In this document: positions 60,819 to 64,000 of the stretch, piece after piece
Numbering within the stretch: the stretch's first letter is position 1
How the letters are laid out: each line of letters starts with the position of its first letter
NCBI RefSeq assembly: GCF_001931675.1
Contig: NZ_CP014839.1
Location: 744,001-808,000, forward strand
Direction: 5' to 3'
Length of the DNA: 64,000 nucleotides
Source: Pandoraea thiooxydans
GTDB taxonomy: Bacteria; Pseudomonadota; Gammaproteobacteria; Burkholderiales; Burkholderiaceae
Position numbers and translations under genes: made by a program
The notes under the pieces: model-generated
Database searches by the model: none
What the model saw: only the letters and a program-made list of their open reading frames with translations
Told to the model about the DNA's origin: nothing

Positions 60819-62069
60819 ATGCCGCGCCTGGTGATCGTTGGCGCCGGTTTGATCGGCTTGGCTAGCGCCCGCGCCGCACAGCGCGAGGGGTGGCAGGTGA
60901 CGCTGATCGAACGTGACTTCGCGGGTTCGTGCGCGTCGCGCGGCAACGCAAGCGGTATCGCAGTGAGTGAATCGACGCCCGCGGCCGTGCCCGGCATGTG
61001 GTTCAAGGCGTGTCGCTGGCTGATGGATCCGCTTGGGCCGCTAAGCCTGCGGTGGTCGCATTTGCCGTCGTTGCTGCCATGGCTGCGTGCGTTCGCGCAA
61101 GCAGCGCGGCCGGAACGACTGCGCCATATCGCCAACGCGCTGGCGGCGCTCAATCAGCGCGTGTATGACGACTTGTTGCCGCTAACCGACGAGCTTGGGA
61201 TTCGCGCCCGGCTCATTCAACGCGGCGCGCTAACAGTATATGAGAGCGAGGCCGCCTACACGGCCGACGCCGCCGAATGGGCGCTCAAGCGCGCGTTGGG
61301 CGTGCGCTGGCGGCCGGTTGAGAAAAACGAGCTGCGAGAGCTCGAGCCGGGGCTCGCGCCGGTATTCCAGCGCGCGGTGATGTTGGAAGACTGGGCGCAC
61401 TTCGCCGACCCGGCCGAGCTCGTCGATGGGTTGCGCGCGCGCGTGGCGAGCGATGGCGCGCAATTGATCCAAGGCCAGGCCGAGAGGCTCGATCTGGGCG
61501 ACCCTGCCAACCCCGCTTGCGTCTTACAGGACGGCACTCGACACGCGGGCAACCGTGTGCTGATTGCCGCTGGCGCTTGGTCGGGCGCGTTTGCTGCCCA
61601 GGCCGGCGATCGCGTGCTGCTTGAGAGCGAACGCGGCTACAACACGACATTGCCCCATGCGGCGAGCCGGCTGACTCGCGAGGTCATTTTCGCCGAGCGG
61701 AAATTCGTCGCCACGCCGCTGGCGATCGGCATGCGCATTGGCGGCGCGGCGGAGTTCGCCGGTCTCAGTGCGCCGCCGAACTATCGCCGCAGCATGGCGC
61801 TGCTGGCATTGGGCCGTCGCTTCATTACTGAACTCGACGAGCGCGATGCCGTGCCATGGATGGGACATCGGCCGGCCACGCCCGATTCGCTGCCGGTCAT
61901 CGGTCCATCGGTGCATGCGCGTGGCGTGCTGTACGCGTTCGGCCACGGTCACCTTGGATTGACCCAGGCCGCGACCACTGGCGTGCTGGTCGGCGCATTG
62001 CTGGCGGGCCGCCGGCCCGCGATTGCGCTCGAACCGTATTCGATCCAACGTTTTCAGAGGTCTTGCTGA
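60819..62069 (+). CDS. FAD-dependent D-amino/imino-acid dehydrogenase (DadA-like)
   Basis: A 416-residue DAO-fold flavoprotein. LVIVGAGLIGLASARAAQREGWQVTLIERDFAGSCASRGNASGI is the FAD-binding start, and the C-terminal TPDSLPVIGPSVHARGVLYAFGHGHLGLTQAATTGVLVGALLAG is the second FAD-contacting motif. It most resembles DadA and cis-4-hydroxy-D-proline dehydrogenases. It starts one base after the LivF-like stop and two bases before the epimerase gene, so it likely oxidises the D-imino acid made by that epimerase. Confidence 0.88.
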   Translation: MPRLVIVGAGLIGLASARAAQREGWQVTLIERDFAGSCASRGNASGIAVSESTPAAVPGMWFKACRWLMDPLGPLSLRWSHLPSLLPWLRAFAQAARPERLRHIANALAALNQRVYDDLLPLTDELGIRARLIQRGALTVYESEAAYTADAAEWALKRALGVRWRPVEKNELRELEPGLAPVFQRAVMLEDWAHFADPAELVDGLRARVASDGAQLIQGQAERLDLGDPANPACVLQDGTRHAGNRVLIAAGAWSGAFAAQAGDRVLLESERGYNTTLPHAASRLTREVIFAERKFVATPLAIGMRIGGAAEFAGLSAPPNYRRSMALLALGRRFITELDERDAVPWMGHRPATPDSLPVIGPSVHARGVLYAFGHGHLGLTQAATTGVLVGALLAGRRPAIALEPYSIQRFQRSC

Positions 62070-62070
62070 G

Positions 62071-63072
62071 ATGGATTCTCACACATTCTTTTGCATCGAC
62101 GGCCACACCTGTGGCAACCCGGTACGGGTCGTCGTCGGCGGCGCGCCGACACTGGCTGGCGCCACGATGCTGGAGCGGCGTGCGCATTTCGAGGCTGAGC
62201 ACGATTGGGTGCGCAAGTCGCTAATGTTCGAGCCGCGCGGGCACGACGTGATGTCGGGTTCGATCTTGTATCCGGCGACGCGAGCCGACTGCGATCTGGG
62301 CATTCTGTTCATTGAAGTCAGCGGTTGCTTGCCGATGTGCGGACACGGCACGATCGGCACAGTTACGGCAGCCATCGAACATGGCCTGATCAGCCCTCGC
62401 GAGCCCGGCGTGGTGCGGCTCGACACACCGGCTGGCCCGGTCGAGGCGCATTACCGGATGGACGGCCGCCATGTCGCGTCGGTGCGATTGATCAACGTGC
62501 CTGCGTTCGTGCACAGCACAGGTTTGTCGGTGGTGCTGGATGGTTTGGGCGAGATACGCTTCGACGTCGCTTATGGCGGCAACTTCTATGCGATCGTCGA
62601 GCCGCAGCCGAACTATGCCGGGCTCGACACATTGCGTCCGGCCGACATTCAGCGGCTGAGTCCGCAACTGCGCCGACTGGCGAACGAAAAGTACGAGTTC
62701 CAGCACCCCGAGCATCCGGCCATTCGCGGCCTGTCGCACGTCATGTGGACCGGCGCGCCCACCACGCCGCAGGCGCAGGCACGCAATGCAGTGTTCTATG
62801 GCGATAAGGCGATCGACCGGTCGCCATGCGGCACCGGCACCTCGGCGCGCCTGGCACAACTGGTGGCGCGCGGCGATATCGGGTTGGGCATGCCTTTCGT
62901 GCATGAAAGCATTATCGGAACTTGCTTTACCGGGGTCGCCGAACGTGCCCAGGAGGTCGGCGGGCTACCGGGTGTCGTGCCGAGCATTGAAGGATGGGCC
63001 AGGGTGACGGGCTTGAACACGATCTTCGTCGATCGGCGCGATCCGCTGTGGCAGGGCTTTCTGCTGAACTGA
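62071..63072 (+). CDS. proline racemase-family 4-hydroxyproline epimerase
   Basis: A 333-residue member of the proline racemase family. Both catalytic cysteines are present: Cys90 in LPMCGHGTIG and Cys253 in DRSPCGTGTSARLA. This marks a racemase/epimerase rather than a trans-3-hydroxyproline dehydratase, where one is replaced. The start region HTFFCIDGHTCGNPVRVVVGG is typical. With the downstream-acting D-amino-acid dehydrogenase next door, conversion of trans-4-hydroxy-L-proline to cis-4-hydroxy-D-proline is the most likely reaction, but proline itself is possible. Confidence 0.9.
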   Translation: MDSHTFFCIDGHTCGNPVRVVVGGAPTLAGATMLERRAHFEAEHDWVRKSLMFEPRGHDVMSGSILYPATRADCDLGILFIEVSGCLPMCGHGTIGTVTAAIEHGLISPREPGVVRLDTPAGPVEAHYRMDGRHVASVRLINVPAFVHSTGLSVVLDGLGEIRFDVAYGGNFYAIVEPQPNYAGLDTLRPADIQRLSPQLRRLANEKYEFQHPEHPAIRGLSHVMWTGAPTTPQAQARNAVFYGDKAIDRSPCGTGTSARLAQLVARGDIGLGMPFVHESIIGTCFTGVAERAQEVGGLPGVVPSIEGWARVTGLNTIFVDRRDPLWQGFLLN

Positions 63073-63171
63073 CCGGATCCAGACAGGAGAAAGATTTGTG
63101 GCGCACGCGACTACGCGGGCGAACGCCTCCGGTAACAACCAGTCGAGTCCATGTGGCTCAAGCGAGGAATG

Positions 63172-64000
63172 ATGCTGATTCTTAAGAATGCCCGGGTATT
63201 GGATGTGAATCACCGTGACGACGATGGCCGTTACAGCGTGGTAATCGAGCAGGGAATAATCCGCGAAGTGCGCCAGGGCGACTACGCGGGCGGCACGCAT
63301 GCGCACACGATCGACGTGGGCGGGCGCACGGTGATGCCGGGGATGGTCGATTGTCATGTTCATGTGGTGGCATCGGTGGCTAATCTGGGCAGTAACGCGC
63401 AATTGCCGAATGTATTCGCCACGCTGCGTGCGGTGCCGATTCTCGAAGCGATGCTGCGGCGCGGCTTCACCACCGTACGCGATGCCGGCGGCGCCGACTA
63501 CGCGCTGGCGCGCGCTATCTCGGATGGTTTGATCAAAGGGCCGCGCCTGTTCATTTCCGGCAAAGCTCTTTCGCAAACTGGCGGACACGGCGACTTCCGC
63601 GATCGCTTCAATGATCGAGACCCAGACCCTTGCGCGTGCAACCGTAATGCGGGCGCGATTGCGCGAGTGGTGGACGGTGTCGACAATGTGCGCCGCGCGG
63701 TGCGCGAGGAAATGCGTGCCGGGGCCAATCAGATCAAGATCATGGCCTCAGGCGGTGTCGCCTCGCCAACCGACCCGATCGCCAACTTGCAGTATTCGGT
63801 CGATGAAGTGCGTGCCATCGTCGAAGAGGCGGCTTCCCATCAAACCTACGTGATGGGCCATGCCTACACTCCGCAGGCGATCAAGCGCGTGGTCGAGTTG
63901 GGGGTGCGCACCATCGAGCACGGCAACCTGATCGACGACGACGCGGCGCAATCGATGGCGCGCTGCGGCGCATACGCCGTGCCGACGCTGGTGACCTACG
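63172..64000 (+). CDS. metal-dependent amidohydrolase (prolidase/imidazolonepropionase-like), partial at window end
   Basis: The frame is open from here to the last base, so at least 276 residues are visible and the C-terminus is outside. It has ILKNARVLDVN at the start, the metal-binding HVH in PGMVDCHVHVVAS (His62, His64), GFTTVRDAGG, the carboxylated-Lys candidate in QIKIMASGGVASPTDP, MGHAYTPQAIKRV and IEHGNLI with the further His ligands. This is the Xaa-Pro/Xaa-Arg dipeptidase-like amidohydrolase group. Adjacent ATGs at 63151, 63169 and 63172 are in frame; GAGGA just upstream favours 63169 or 63172. In this operon it may release proline or hydroxyproline from a small conjugate. Confidence 0.88.
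   Translation, partial: MLILKNARVLDVNHRDDDGRYSVVIEQGIIREVRQGDYAGGTHAHTIDVGGRTVMPGMVDCHVHVVASVANLGSNAQLPNVFATLRAVPILEAMLRRGFTTVRDAGGADYALARAISDGLIKGPRLFISGKALSQTGGHGDFRDRFNDRDPDPCACNRNAGAIARVVDGVDNVRRAVREEMRAGANQIKIMASGGVASPTDPIANLQYSVDEVRAIVEEAASHQTYVMGHAYTPQAIKRVVELGVRTIEHGNLIDDDAAQSMARCGAYAVPTLVTY

Noticed and set aside
1-64000. CRISPR arrays, insertion sequences, prophage or integrative-element ends
   Set aside because: No direct-repeat/spacer pattern, transposase, integrase or duplicated attachment site at the tRNA-Leu gene was seen.

Overview
This 64 kb window is GC-rich, densely coding chromosomal DNA. Gene content and order point to a betaproteobacterium of the Burkholderiaceae (Burkholderia/Paraburkholderia/Pandoraea-like; the genus cannot be fixed from sequence reading alone). 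The main clues are cysB-cysH-cysD-cysN-cobA, lptF-lptG, pepA-holC-DUF2486, ilvD/LysR/lgt, many LysR regulators and a tRNA-Leu(CAA). I see no insertion sequence, prophage, CRISPR array or plasmid function.

Layout. 1-15.3 kb holds mostly single metabolic and regulatory genes: aldo/keto reductase, arfB, rdgC, a patatin phospholipase, a CoA-transferase, LysE, a quinone oxidoreductase with divergent LysR, AraC, EamA, a secreted lipase-like hydrolase, MerR and a ProQ-type RNA chaperone. 16-21.6 kb is a five-gene catabolic operon: MFS importer, HTD2/mesaconyl-CoA-hydratase-like protein, class III CoA-transferase, CitE-like lyase and a fumarase/aspartase-superfamily lyase, with a convergent LysR. 23-27.6 kb has a threonine-dehydratase-like enzyme with divergent AraC, a secreted Gly-rich/KDQD-repeat protein next to a secreted FmdE-domain protein, and a compact ArsR-SRPBCC pair whose promoter, operator and start codon overlap.

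27.8-34.3 kb is a nitric-oxide response island. It has quinol-dependent NO reductase norB, the [2Fe-2S] NO sensor nsrR, two DUF2249 proteins (one with tandem domains), a DUF59/PaaD-like protein, a heme-copper-oxidase-like membrane protein and a 76-residue protein. Two near-identical promoter regions carry perfect 11-1-11 inverted repeats of the NsrR type. One drives norB behind a truncated DUF2249 copy; the other drives the DUF2249 operon. This is the most interesting part of the window: it looks like an NsrR-controlled NO detoxification and probable metal-centre protection or repair unit, with clear traces of an internal promoter-plus-gene duplication.

34.5-41.4 kb has a penicillin-binding carboxypeptidase, tRNA-Leu and an oxidative catabolic group (FAD monooxygenase, DUF2783, orphan ABC binding protein, beta-hydroxyacid dehydrogenase). 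40.5-46.7 kb is assimilatory sulfate reduction and siroheme synthesis. 46.7-55.4 kb is housekeeping: LPS export, aminopeptidase A, DNA polymerase III chi, dihydroxyacid dehydratase, prolipoprotein diacylglyceryl transferase. 55.5-64 kb is a GntR-controlled ABC uptake and imino-acid catabolism cluster (amino-acid dehydrogenase, proline-racemase/hydroxyproline-epimerase, prolidase-type amidohydrolase) that runs off the window end.
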